Shown here one piece after another: positions 52,573 to 60,991 of a stretch of 64,000 nt of DNA. The stretch is from an uncultured Bacteroidales bacterium (GTDB taxonomy: Bacteria; Bacteroidota; Bacteroidia; Bacteroidales; P3), in NCBI GenBank assembly GCA_949291555.1, contig CASEWE010000005.1, positions 186,001-250,000 of the forward strand, given 5' to 3'. A model generated the notes under the pieces. It did not search any database. It was not told the DNA's origin and saw nothing but the letters and a program-made list of their open reading frames with translations. Made by a program: the position numbers and the translations under genes. How positions within the stretch are numbered: position 1 is the stretch's first letter; each line of letters starts with the position of its first letter.

Positions 52573-54198
52573 CTACTCCTTGGCGGGCTTCGCCTTGGGC
52601 TTCCGGGCCTTGGCCGTTTCCTTGCCGGCTGTTTTCACCTTTCCGGCGGCCTCCGCCTTGCCGGGAGCTTTCACCTCGCTGCCGCCCTTGCCCGAACGCT
52701 TGCCGGCCGCGGCCGTTCCCTTCTTTCCGGCCTTTCCTGTCTTTCCGGCTTCGGATCGCGCGGAAGCGCCGGCCTTCTTGGAGGAAGCCGTCCGGGAGGA
52801 GGCCGCCTTGGAAGAAGACACCTTTGAAGAAGCCGCTTTGCCAACGCCCTTTTTCCCCCGCGTCTCCGCCGGCCCCTGCGCCTGCTTGCGGTCGCTCTTG
52901 CCCAGCATGATTTCCAGAATCACATTGTCGGCATCCTTCATGGCCTTGCGGGCAATCAAGCCGATATTCCGGATCGTATTTTCCACATCGTCGTCGATAA
53001 TCCCATTGGTTCCCGGAACGCAAATGTCGTCCAAGGCCATGACCGCCGCCTGCATGGCCGCGCTCGTGCCGGAAGCCACCTTCAAGGCGCAGCCCAGCTT
53101 CGCCCCGTCGCACACCATCCCGGTCAGGTTCCCGGCCATGTTCTGGATGGCGAACTTTATCTGCTCCTTGCTCCCGCCCAAGAGATAGCAAACCCCGCAG
53201 GCGGCACCCGTGGAAGCCACCACGACCCCGCATGCGGCCGAAAGACGCCCGAAGCCGTGCTTGATATGGATGGCGGTCAGGTTGCTGATCATCAAAGCCC
53301 GGGCCAGCATCTCTTCCGAAGCCTTCAGCTTCTCGGCCACCGCCAGCACGGGAGTCATGGCCGTGATTCCCTGGTTCCCGCTTCCCGAATTGCTCATGGC
53401 CGGCAGCATGGCGCCCGACATGCGGGCATCGGAAGCCGCCGCGGTAACCGCCATGGCATAATCGGTGTATTCGTTCATGGCCTTGTGCGCCTTCATCCAT
53501 TCCAGCAACGTAGCCCCGATGCCCATGCCGCTCTTGTGCGCGATCCCGTAAGAGGCCAGTTCCCGGTTGAGCCGGGCCTTGTCCAATATGAACTTGATCT
53601 TGGAAAACGGCTGCTTGGTGGCAAACTCGTAAATCTCGTCCATGGTGATATGGTACATGTCCTCCTCGTCCTTGGCGCCCTTTGCCGATGCCTTTTTCCT
53701 GAACACCGCCTTGCCGTCCGACTCCACCAGCACGAAATTCTGGTGTTCTTCCTCAATCACGGCCCGGGTCGAATGCTCCCCTGCCACACAAACCGCATCG
53801 GCGTAAACCTTGTTGCAATCCTTCACGATTTCGATCTCTACCCGCTTTTCGGCAACGTATTCCTGCGCTTTCCCGACATGGGATGGCTTTACGCCCGACA
53901 ACACTTCCAGTTCCTTGGAAGAATCCCCGACGATAGCGCCCAAAGCCGACCCGATATACAAGCCCGTGAGCGGGGTCCCGGGAATGCCCACCCCCATGCC
54001 GTTCTTGTAAATGTTCAGGCTGGTCTTGACAAGAACCTTCTCCGGCACGAGGTCTTTCTTGCCGGCCGCTTTCCGCAATTCTTCCGCAGCCCTCGCCACC
54101 GCCAATGCAACCGCGATAGGCTCGGTACATCCCAATGCGGGAACCACCTCTTTTTCCAAAAGGCGGTACATGTCTTGAATTTTCTTCGCGCTAAGCAT
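52573..54198 (-). CDS. L-serine dehydratase/cysteine desulfidase-family (UPF0597, CyuA/YhaM-like) enzyme with histone-like tail
   Basis: Residues 1-434 are a complete UPF0597 enzyme: EVVPALGCTEPIAVALA with the cluster Cys, SLNIYKNGMGVGIPG, the NSGSGNQGITAMTPVLAVAE segment (Ser/Gly-rich substrate loop), ASTGAACGVCYLLGG and MVCDGAKLGCALKV with further Cys, and DDDVENTIRNIG. The family removes sulfide from cysteine or water from serine with a 4Fe-4S cluster. Residues 435-541 are a 107-residue tail almost wholly of Lys, Ala, Gly, Ser and Thr (KKGVGKAASSK, KTGKAGKKG, KARKPKAKPAKE), like histone H1 or AlgP tails. Start at ATG 54198; the frame is open upstream but without similarity. Confidence 0.9.
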   Translation of the reverse strand: MLSAKKIQDMYRLLEKEVVPALGCTEPIAVALAVARAAEELRKAAGKKDLVPEKVLVKTSLNIYKNGMGVGIPGTPLTGLYIGSALGAIVGDSSKELEVLSGVKPSHVGKAQEYVAEKRVEIEIVKDCNKVYADAVCVAGEHSTRAVIEEEHQNFVLVESDGKAVFRKKASAKGAKDEEDMYHITMDEIYEFATKQPFSKIKFILDKARLNRELASYGIAHKSGMGIGATLLEWMKAHKAMNEYTDYAMAVTAAASDARMSGAMLPAMSNSGSGNQGITAMTPVLAVAEKLKASEEMLARALMISNLTAIHIKHGFGRLSAACGVVVASTGAACGVCYLLGGSKEQIKFAIQNMAGNLTGMVCDGAKLGCALKVASGTSAAMQAAVMALDDICVPGTNGIIDDDVENTIRNIGLIARKAMKDADNVILEIMLGKSDRKQAQGPAETRGKKGVGKAASSKVSSSKAASSRTASSKKAGASARSEAGKTGKAGKKGTAAAGKRSGKGGSEVKAPGKAEAAGKVKTAGKETAKARKPKAKPAKE

Positions 54199-54507
54199 AC
54201 GTCTGTTTTTTTTGCTTTTCCGAACCCGTCGTCCGCAGCCCCTTCCTGCAAAACCGGGACTGCGTGCCGAACCCGCCCCGCATCTTCCTCCGGCCAGGCC
54301 GGCATGCAGGCCGTTCGGCTTCCGAACCGCTCGAATTACAAATATAGGAAGAATCCCGCTTGGGTTAGCCGCCGCAAATCGCCGGAACCCGAAAAAAACC
54401 GAGGAGAATCGGCGAAAAAAAAGGAAGGCGGCCGGGGTACACCCGAGCCGCCTTCCTTCATCCTCCCGCAAAGCGGAAGCCATCTCCGGGACCAAGCCCG
54501 GCAGGAC
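54199..54507. other. Intergenic region between the T9SS substrate and the UPF0597 gene
   Basis: About 310 bp carrying the terminator of the T9SS substrate gene (54413-54458). The promoter of the downstream gene is not obvious. No gene is supported. Confidence 0.5.
54413..54458 (-). terminator. Intrinsic terminator of the T9SS substrate gene
   Basis: Minus strand: 12-bp stem AAGGAAGGCGGC / GCCGCCTTCCTT (arms 54447-54458 and 54421-54432) with an inner CGGG/CCCG pair, followed by eight T. It ends about 50 bp after the stop codon at 54508. Confidence 0.9.
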
Positions 54508-56418
54508 CTATTTCACTACCGTGATCTTGCGCACGGACACCTTGCCGTCCTGGGAAATGCGCACCACGTACGCGCCGGCCTCGAAACCATCGGTGGAAAT
54601 GGTAACATCGCCACCGGCTTTTTCCTGCCCGTAGACCTTGCGGCCCATCAGGTCGAAAATCTCGATCTGCGCGTTTTCAAGCCCGCTGACATGGAAATAG
54701 CCGCGAGCCGGATTCGGGTAGAGGCGCACATCGGCCAGTTCGTCCTTTTCCGTGGAGACGTTCAAGACAATCTCGTCTTCGCGCACATCGAACGTGCAGG
54801 AATTGTAGATTTCCCGCGTTGCCACATCCTGCAGGAAGCACATCACTTCCAAGTCGGCATATTCTTCCACCAAGGTGGACGTCATGTCGACCTTGTAGCT
54901 GAACACGCTCGTTTCCCCGGCCGTGAGCTGCACTTCCTCGCCGTAGGAACCGGCCGGAGCGGCCAAAGCCACCCAGTGGAAAGCCTTTTCACCGTTGGTG
55001 CCCTTGTACTTGGAAACCGTTCCTTCGGTCACCACCGGAACCAGGTTCAGGCGCATGTCGGCCAAAGGCGTGACATGGACCTCGAAGCTGATTTCCCGGG
55101 CCGCGCTGTCCACTACCACATTGACCAGCTCCATGCCGGCCATGGCCTTTCTGGCATGCGCCTCCGCGGCCTCGACCTTCAAGCGGGTCATCATGCCCAC
55201 GTACTGGTTGGTCCAATCGGTAATATTGGTCTCGGCGTTGTAGATAGGCGCCGGGACATAACCCTGGGTCATATCGTAATAATACATGTAACGGTCATTG
55301 CCGATCGCAATCGCGTAGCGGTCGCCGCTCTGCTGGAACTTCACCGGGCTGATTTTCCCTTCAAGGTAAAGGGTCTTCAACGCATCGTTCAAATAATGGT
55401 TCATCGTGTTGCAAGGCCCGCACCAGGAAGCCGAGAACACTTCCATTACCGGAACATAGGCCGAAGCCGCAGCGGTATCGGTGCTGAAGTGCCAGTACAT
55501 CGTGTCGGGATCGGCCACCGGCGCCTCGTTCAAAGAGGTAGGCCATACCGTCAGGACATTCATCCCTTCCGTCAAATCGCCGTTCAAGGCGATATCGGCG
55601 GTCAGCGAAGCACCCATTGCCAAAGACGAGCGCACCAAGTTGCCGGCATCCACCGCCTCGCCCCCGTTGAGCGAATAGGAGAAGGAGCCTTCCGTAATGG
55701 TTGTCGAACCGCCGTTACGCAAGTTCAAGCGCACCTTCTTGCCGAAATTCTCGTATTCGAACCTGCCCACCGCAATAGAAGGAACCACCGTGGGTTCGGT
55801 ATAATAGGAAGCGAACATCACGTTGCCGATGAAGAAAGCGTACCAGCTTCCCTCCGGCTGGTTGGAAACGGTAAAGAAGAAAGCCAGTTCCACGGTCTTT
55901 CCCCCATAGGTGTCGGGCAGTTTCACCGCGGGCGAACCTTCCCCTTCGGCCGGCATGGCTTCGCCTTCCCCGCAAAGACGGTAAATCGTGTCCCATTCCC
56001 CGCCTGTCTCGCGCACCATAAGGCCGAAATTGCGGTTGGCGCCGGCAGCGGCGGCATAAGCGATGTAATCGAAAGTCACCATGTTGTCCACGCCGCTATC
56101 CAACGTATGGGCATGGGTAACCAGGATATACGTTCCTTCCAAGGGCGTAGTGGCCACCGGCCGGCCGTACTGGTCGCCGATGAAGTCGGCACCCGGGTCG
56201 TAGCACCAGCCTACCGCCACCATGGAGGGCTGGCTGAATTGCACCACATAGGCAGGGCCGCCGGCCGAGGCTATCTCGGACGAAGCCGGGATGTTCCAAT
56301 TGGTCGAGGTCAAGCCGCTGGCGAAGTCGTCGTTGAAGTAAATGGTCTTCTGCCCCCAAGCCAGCATCGGAAGCGAAACCAAGGCGGCGAAAACCGCCAT
56401 GAAAAGGGTCTTTTTCAT
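54508..56418 (-). CDS. Secreted thioredoxin-fold protein with T9SS type A sorting domain
   Basis: A 636-residue T9SS cargo. It has a signal peptide (KKTLFMAVFAALVSLPMLAWG), an N-terminal jelly-roll/choice-of-anchor domain (IYFNDDFASGLTSTNWNIP, residues about 25-200), beta-sandwich regions, a thioredoxin-like domain with FSASWCGPCNTMNHYLND (CxxC at about residues 345-348), as in Omp28-related proteins, and a C-terminal sorting domain (VRLYPNPARGYFHV ... IEIFDLMGRKVY ... GAYVVRIS ... VRKITVVK). The last is removed at the surface by the PorU sortase. The start at 56418 precedes the signal peptide; the frame continues to 56742 through a purine-rich stretch that is not part of the protein. Confidence 0.92.
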   Translation of the reverse strand: MKKTLFMAVFAALVSLPMLAWGQKTIYFNDDFASGLTSTNWNIPASSEIASAGGPAYVVQFSQPSMVAVGWCYDPGADFIGDQYGRPVATTPLEGTYILVTHAHTLDSGVDNMVTFDYIAYAAAAGANRNFGLMVRETGGEWDTIYRLCGEGEAMPAEGEGSPAVKLPDTYGGKTVELAFFFTVSNQPEGSWYAFFIGNVMFASYYTEPTVVPSIAVGRFEYENFGKKVRLNLRNGGSTTITEGSFSYSLNGGEAVDAGNLVRSSLAMGASLTADIALNGDLTEGMNVLTVWPTSLNEAPVADPDTMYWHFSTDTAAASAYVPVMEVFSASWCGPCNTMNHYLNDALKTLYLEGKISPVKFQQSGDRYAIAIGNDRYMYYYDMTQGYVPAPIYNAETNITDWTNQYVGMMTRLKVEAAEAHARKAMAGMELVNVVVDSAAREISFEVHVTPLADMRLNLVPVVTEGTVSKYKGTNGEKAFHWVALAAPAGSYGEEVQLTAGETSVFSYKVDMTSTLVEEYADLEVMCFLQDVATREIYNSCTFDVREDEIVLNVSTEKDELADVRLYPNPARGYFHVSGLENAQIEIFDLMGRKVYGQEKAGGDVTISTDGFEAGAYVVRISQDGKVSVRKITVVK

Positions 56419-56492
56419 AGAGTGTAATTTTAAATCTATTAAATGCAAGTATTTCGTTTTCGGTTCTGTTTTCGGTTTCGGTCTTTCCGCTA

Positions 56493-56576
56493 TTTCCTTC
56501 TTCTCTTTCTCTCCTTCTTTTTCCTTCCTCTTCCTTTCTCGCTCCTTCTCCCTTTTTTTCTCCTCCCCCATTCCCT
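56493..56576. repeat. Homopurine/homopyrimidine tract
   Basis: On the plus strand 56493-56540 is 48 uninterrupted pyrimidines, then one G, 28 pyrimidines (56542-56569), one A, and six more. On the minus strand it is a purine run of 84 nt with two interruptions in the leader of the T9SS substrate gene. Such mirror-like tracts can form triplex DNA. Confidence 0.95.
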
Positions 56577-56900
56577 GCTTGTCTCCACCATCCTTCCTCC
56601 TGCCTTCCGGGCGTTTTCCCCGCAAGCCTGCCCGGCTTCCGAAAAACCGGCCGCAACGCCGCCATCCGCATCTTCCTGCCTTCTTTTGCGAAACGCGCCT
56701 TCCTTGCGAAACAAGCCCGGTCCAAGAAACCCCGGAGTCCAAGACACCCCGGAAAAGAAGCGCACGAATTTAAGAAAAAAAACCGGCCCGGCAACACCCT
56801 CGTTCCCGCTTTGCCAAAACAAAAAAGGAAGCCCGCGCGCAGGGCAAGGCAAGGAAAGGCAAACCCAAGCAATCCGGGCCCGGTCGAAAAGTTCCCCGGT

Positions 56901-56942
56901 TGAAAAGCAAAACGGCGGCCGTCAGGGATAAAACGGCCGCCG
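56901..56942 (-). terminator. Terminator downstream of tRNA-Phe
   Basis: Minus strand: 10-bp stem CGGCGGCCGT / ACGGCCGCCG (arms 56933-56942 and 56913-56922), 10-nt loop, followed by TTTTGCTTTT. It ends about 115 nt past the tRNA. Confidence 0.8.
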
Positions 56943-57058
56943 CTCGAAACAAAACATGCCAAAATAAAAAAGAGGAGACTTTTCCCGAAGCGCCGGAAGC
57001 CTTTTCCCGCCTCTTCCTGAAACGTATCCTCTTTCTTTCCCGCGGAAACCCCGCGCTG

Positions 57059-57131
<73 letters not shown>

Positions 57132-57150
57132 TTCCTTTCTGAAAAGGCTG

Positions 57151-57181
57151 CAAAGATAGGGAATTTATTTTAATCAACAAA
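57151..57181 (-). promoter_or_regulatory. Promoter of tRNA-Phe
   Basis: Minus strand: TTTG (57178-57181), 19-bp spacer, TATCTTTG (57151-57158): exact consensus. A divergent box TACCTTTG on the plus strand (57190-57197) probably belongs to obgE, giving overlapping promoters. Confidence 0.85.
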
Positions 57182-57269
57182 ATCTTTTTTACCTTTGCGC
57201 ATTCTTTTTCTGACACAGCGGAATACCGTTCCCTCACCGGATGCCCGCCATCCATAAAAAAGACCTGCC

Positions 57270-58280
57270 ATGGCCAGTTCCAATTTCGTCGACTACGTGA
57301 AAATCCTATGCCGATCCGGGAAAGGGGGAGCCGGCTCCCTCCATTTTTACCGGAGCAAAAAGACCCCAAAGGGAGGCCCGGACGGCGGGGACGGCGGCCG
57401 CGGCGGCCATATCGTGCTCAAGGGCAATGCCCAGCTCTGGACCTTGCTGCACCTCAAATACACCAAGCATGTCTTTGCCGAAGACGGGGAGAACGGGGGC
57501 GAGAACCGGAGAACCGGAGCCAACGGGAAAGATGTCTATATCCAAGTCCCGGTAGGCACCATCGTGCGCGATGCGGAAAGCGGGGAAGTCGAGGCCGAAA
57601 TCACCCGCGACGGGCAGGAAATCGTCCTGATGCAAGGCGGGCGCGGCGGAAAAGGGAACGACTTTTTCAAGTCGGCCACCAACCAAGCCCCCAAATACGC
57701 GCAACCCGGAGAAGAAGGCTGCGAAGCCTGGAAAATCCTGGAACTTAAAATCCTGGCCGATGTCGGCCTGGTGGGGTTCCCCAACGCGGGCAAATCCACC
57801 TTGCTTTCGGTGGTCTCGGCCGCCAAGCCCGAAATCGCCAACTACCCGTTCACCACGCTGGTACCCAATTTAGGCATGGTGAGCTACCGCGACGGGAAAT
57901 CGTTCGTCATGGCCGACATTCCCGGCATCATCGAAGGCGCCTCGGAAGGGAAAGGCCTCGGACTGCGCTTCTTGCGCCACATCGAGCGCAACGCGGTGCT
58001 GTTGTTCATGGCAAGCCTCGAAGAAACCGAAAAAAGCCCCGGGCAGCAATACGCCGTGCTGCTCGAGGAACTGCGCCGGTACAATCCCGAACTGCTCGAC
58101 AAGCAACGCATCCTGGCCGTGACCAAGTCGGACCTCCTCGACAAGAAGCAATTGGAAAAAGCCCGCAAGGCCGTGGCCCGGGAAATCCCTCCCGATCTGC
58201 CGTACGTGTTCATTTCTTCGGTTTCCGGGATCGGAATAGACCCGTTGAAGGATCTGCTTTGGCAAGCGCTAAACGGGTAA
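57270..58280 (+). CDS. obgE: Obg family GTPase (ObgE/CgtA)
   Basis: Essential GTPase for 50S ribosome assembly and stress response. The glycine-rich Obg fold has [28 protein letters not shown] and [15 protein letters not shown]; the G domain has [11 protein letters not shown] (residues about 167-176), [29 protein letters not shown] and SSVSGIG. At 336 residues it is the short form without a C-terminal OCT domain, usual for this phylum. Its 3' end overlaps the convergent PAP2 gene by 71 bp. A TACCTTTG -7 box lies 73 bp upstream. Confidence 0.97.
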   Translation: MASSNFVDYVKILCRSGKGGAGSLHFYRSKKTPKGGPDGGDGGRGGHIVLKGNAQLWTLLHLKYTKHVFAEDGENGGENRRTGANGKDVYIQVPVGTIVRDAESGEVEAEITRDGQEIVLMQGGRGGKGNDFFKSATNQAPKYAQPGEEGCEAWKILELKILADVGLVGFPNAGKSTLLSVVSAAKPEIANYPFTTLVPNLGMVSYRDGKSFVMADIPGIIEGASEGKGLGLRFLRHIERNAVLLFMASLEETEKSPGQQYAVLLEELRRYNPELLDKQRILAVTKSDLLDKKQLEKARKAVAREIPPDLPYVFISSVSGIGIDPLKDLLWQALNG

Positions 58281-58818
58281 GCCGCCAGATCAACCACGCC
58301 AGCAATATCCCCCAGAGGGCGCCGCAAACCACATCGCCCACGTAATGCCGCCCCAGATAAACACGGCTGTAGGCAATCAAAGCGGCCCAGAAAAACAGAA
58401 TCCCGAAACGGATAACCCGGAAACGCCCGCGCAAAGCGAACGTGGCATAAGCGGCTATGGCAAAGCAATTCACCGCGTGCGAGGAAATGAATCCGTAGAG
58501 GCCGCCCTTGCTGAACGGGACCCGTATCAATCCTTCCAATGCCGGCTCATGACTGGGCCTGAGACGCAGGAACACGTCTTTGAAGAAGTGCACGCTCGTC
58601 CAATCGGCTATGCCCACCAGCACAACCACCCCTAAAACCAGCAGCCACACACGCTTCCGGTAAACATAGGCCATCAGGCCTATCAGCAACAGGTACAACG
58701 GCACCCAGATCCATGTACCGCTCACCGCCTGCATGAACGTATCGGCCCAAGGCGCATGCCACCCGTTCACGGCCAAGGTCAGATCCCGGTCTATCTGCAG
58801 CAAATCAGAAAGCGACAT
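58210..58818 (-). CDS. PAP2-family membrane phosphatase
   Basis: A 202-residue integral membrane protein with about six helices and the three-part phosphatase signature of type 2 phosphatidic acid phosphatases: [13 protein letters not shown] (KxxxxxxRP), SSHAVN (the PSGH-type motif reading SSHA, keeping Ser and His) and [20 protein letters not shown] (SRxxxxxHxxxD). The substrate could be undecaprenyl pyrophosphate, a phospholipid or lipid A; sequence alone does not decide. It is the last gene of a four-gene minus-strand unit, overlapping rsmG by 14 bp, and its C-terminal end overlaps obgE by 71 bp. Confidence 0.92.
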   Translation of the reverse strand: MSLSDLLQIDRDLTLAVNGWHAPWADTFMQAVSGTWIWVPLYLLLIGLMAYVYRKRVWLLVLGVVVLVGIADWTSVHFFKDVFLRLRPSHEPALEGLIRVPFSKGGLYGFISSHAVNCFAIAAYATFALRGRFRVIRFGILFFWAALIAYSRVYLGRHYVGDVVCGALWGILLAWLIWRLTRLALAKADPSTGLFRSRKPKK

Positions 58819-59536
58819 AAACTACTTTTTTGGATTCGTAATATTCCGAAAGCGAACGGGACAACGCCTCCCGTTCCGGCCGCGGCGCTTCTTTCCATGC
58901 TTTCCCGATAGCTTCCGGCGAAAAATCCAGCAAGGAAGGAATGGCGTATTCGACCACCCTTTTCCCGAAAGGAGCTTCTTCCGCGCGCAAGTCCCCGCCT
59001 TTGAGGCAAAGGATCCCGTTCGGGAGGGCATGGCGATGCTTGGAAGAGACCTGCCTGCCGACCCAGCCGTAAAGTTCCGGCAAGGGCGCCACGGCCCGGC
59101 TCACCACGAAATCGTAACGAGAGTCCAAGGCCTCCACCCGGGCTTGCCGCACGACCACGTTCTCCAATTCCAACGCATCGGCCACGGCTTCCGCCACTTT
59201 TGCTTTCTTCCCGACCGAATCCACCAAGTGAAATTCGGCTTCCTCGAACAGGATCGCCAACGGAATGCCCGGGAATCCGCCCCCCGTCCCGGCATCGAGG
59301 ATACGGCTTCCCGGCAGGAAAGCCAGTACTTTGGCGATGGCAAGGCTATGCAGGACATGATGGGCGTACAAATGCCCGATGTCCTTGCGCGAAACCACGT
59401 TGATTTTCGCATTCCATTCCTCGTACAAAGCCTGCAAAGCCTCGAAACGGGCTTTCTGCCTCGAAGTGAGCGATGGGAAGAAACAAGCGAGCAAAGAGGC
59501 GCTTTCCCCTTTCTCAGCGGCCGGTAAACCAATCAT
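58805..59536 (-). CDS. rsmG: 16S rRNA (guanine527-N7)-methyltransferase RsmG
   Basis: RsmG methylates N7 of G527 in 16S rRNA; its loss gives low-level streptomycin resistance. N-terminal region EEWNAKINVVSRKDIGHLYAHHVLHSLA and the SAM site ILDAGTGGGFPGIPLAILF are intact, with LVDSVGKKAKV and SRAVAPLPELYGWV following. The C-terminal [10 protein letters not shown] is the family end. Compared with relatives there is a somewhat longer acidic region before it (about residues 195-225). The ATG at 59536 was chosen; a TTG 15 bp upstream is possible. The start overlaps the DUF5723 gene by 23 bp. Confidence 0.95.
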   Translation of the reverse strand: MIGLPAAEKGESASLLACFFPSLTSRQKARFEALQALYEEWNAKINVVSRKDIGHLYAHHVLHSLAIAKVLAFLPGSRILDAGTGGGFPGIPLAILFEEAEFHLVDSVGKKAKVAEAVADALELENVVVRQARVEALDSRYDFVVSRAVAPLPELYGWVGRQVSSKHRHALPNGILCLKGGDLRAEEAPFGKRVVEYAIPSLLDFSPEAIGKAWKEAPRPEREALSRSLSEYYESKKVVYVAF

Positions 59537-60908
59537 AGTAGGCTTTTCCAAAAACCAGATTCAACCCGAAATTGACATTGACCGTCCGCATCCGGGCCAC
59601 GTTGAACGAATTGAGCCGATCCACGCCCAAATGAAGCTGCAAAGGACCTGCGTTCACCACGAACGCGGCCCCGAAGTTAAGCATATTCCCCGATGTGAAG
59701 GTGTTGCTCACGCAGAAGGCGAAGTTGCGGGAGGGCTTGCAAGTATAAGAAACAATGAGCTCGGGAGAAAAATACCGGTTGTAAACCAAGCCCCGGAACA
59801 CCGCCCCGAAGCAATGGACATCCCGGAGGGTATACGACAGGGAGAGGTTGAAGGAAGCCGGCAAAGCGCGGGCGTAGCGGGAAGAAACCGTATCGGGAAG
59901 CTTCGCGAAGCCTAACGTGTCGAGCATGTTGGAAAAAGTCTCCTCGATATATTTCTCAATCCGGAAACCCTCCCCGATTTCCGAAAGATCCATTCCCTGG
60001 AAATCGTAATGGTCGGTTTCCAATTGGGACTGCCACATGCCCGCTTCCGGGTCGTTCCAGACAATAAAGCCCAGATCGTTTGCCGAAGCCGAAACATTCC
60101 AGTTCCCGAAATCGTAGCTCATGCCCAGATCCAAGGCCGCCCCCAGGTTCCGGAACGGGTAGAAATTCAAAGCCCCGAGACTGTAGTCCTCCTGGATCGG
60201 CAAATTGGTCAAGGCCTGGCCCTGAACGGAAAAAGCGTACTGGTAGGGCACCAAGTCCGGATCGGCCATGTCGGAGTTACGGATGTCGAAACGGATATCC
60301 ACATCGCGGGAATGGAAATTCCACAGACCCTGAAGCAGCTTGAAGCGCCCGCCCACGACCAAGTTCCGCGAAAGCTCGCGGGCATAGCCGAAATACAGGG
60401 CGGCATAGCTGTTCAAATCGAGGCTGTTCCCCTGCAAAAGGTTTTCCCCTACATGGCTCCCCGGGCCTTGCAAGATGAAAGACAAGGATTCCTTGCCGAT
60501 GACCAGCTGCATGTCGGCATGCAACGAAAGCCCTGCCGAATAATTGTTCCGACCCCTCCTCCAGGAAAAACGCAAGGCCTCGACATCGGTCGAAGCCATA
60601 AGGCGGGCTTTCTTCCCCGTCTTGCCCAGCAAACGGGGCGCATCTACCCGCAAGCTGTCGTCTTCGCCCCGCACAATCAGACTGTTCCAGGAAAGGAAGT
60701 TGTTGTCCACCTGCACATGCAAACCCGAAAGCGCGGGAATCCCCATCGAAAACCGGTAAGGGGAAATGAAAGCCGGGTTGTAGGCATTCCGCTGCGGGAC
60801 GATATCCATGAAATAGAAGCTGGAACCGGACTGCCCCTTTGCCGCCAATGGAAAAAGAAGCAATGGCAGTAGAGAAAGAACAATAAGGCGCGAACTTCTG
60901 GTTTTCAT
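59514..60908 (-). CDS. DUF5723 family outer-membrane protein
   Basis: A 464-residue exported protein from the ATG at 60908 (a TTG 6 bp up is in frame), with signal peptide RLIVLSLLPLLLFPLAAKG. The mature start YFMDIVPQRNAYNPAFISPYRFSMGIPALSG resembles that of T9SS-associated PorP/PorV-type barrels (YNPAF motif), and the rest is strand-rich, ending VNVNFGLNLVFGKAYYDWFTGR. DUF5723 is a Bacteroidota-restricted family; its function is unknown. It follows a large lipoprotein gene after about 80 bp and overlaps rsmG, so four minus-strand genes form a unit. Confidence 0.85.
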   Translation of the reverse strand: MKTRSSRLIVLSLLPLLLFPLAAKGQSGSSFYFMDIVPQRNAYNPAFISPYRFSMGIPALSGLHVQVDNNFLSWNSLIVRGEDDSLRVDAPRLLGKTGKKARLMASTDVEALRFSWRRGRNNYSAGLSLHADMQLVIGKESLSFILQGPGSHVGENLLQGNSLDLNSYAALYFGYARELSRNLVVGGRFKLLQGLWNFHSRDVDIRFDIRNSDMADPDLVPYQYAFSVQGQALTNLPIQEDYSLGALNFYPFRNLGAALDLGMSYDFGNWNVSASANDLGFIVWNDPEAGMWQSQLETDHYDFQGMDLSEIGEGFRIEKYIEETFSNMLDTLGFAKLPDTVSSRYARALPASFNLSLSYTLRDVHCFGAVFRGLVYNRYFSPELIVSYTCKPSRNFAFCVSNTFTSGNMLNFGAAFVVNAGPLQLHLGVDRLNSFNVARMRTVNVNFGLNLVFGKAYYDWFTGR

Positions 60909-60991
60909 GGCCAAGAACCTTGCTTTGTTAAAATTCCGTCATCCGGACGGCTTGCCCCGCACGCCGGCAGGAGCGCCGGAATCCTTCCGCG

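Larger units (their letters stand above)
56419..57058. other. Intergenic region upstream of the T9SS substrate gene
   Basis: About 640 bp with no gene supported. It contains a long homopyrimidine tract (56493-56576, below), a Pro/Ser-codon-like but low-complexity stretch and the tRNA-Phe terminator (56901-56942). The T9SS substrate promoter should lie here, but no clear -7 box was found. Confidence 0.55.

Noticed and set aside
53257-56427. A 1056-codon plus-strand open frame opposite the UPF0597 enzyme and the T9SS substrate
   Set aside because: It runs antisense to two clearly identified genes, has no recognisable domain, and is rich in His/Arg/Gly as expected from a shadow frame in GC-rich DNA.
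56419-56742. Lys/Glu-rich N-terminal extension of the T9SS substrate
   Set aside because: The extension is translated purine tract; a perfect signal peptide starts at 56418.
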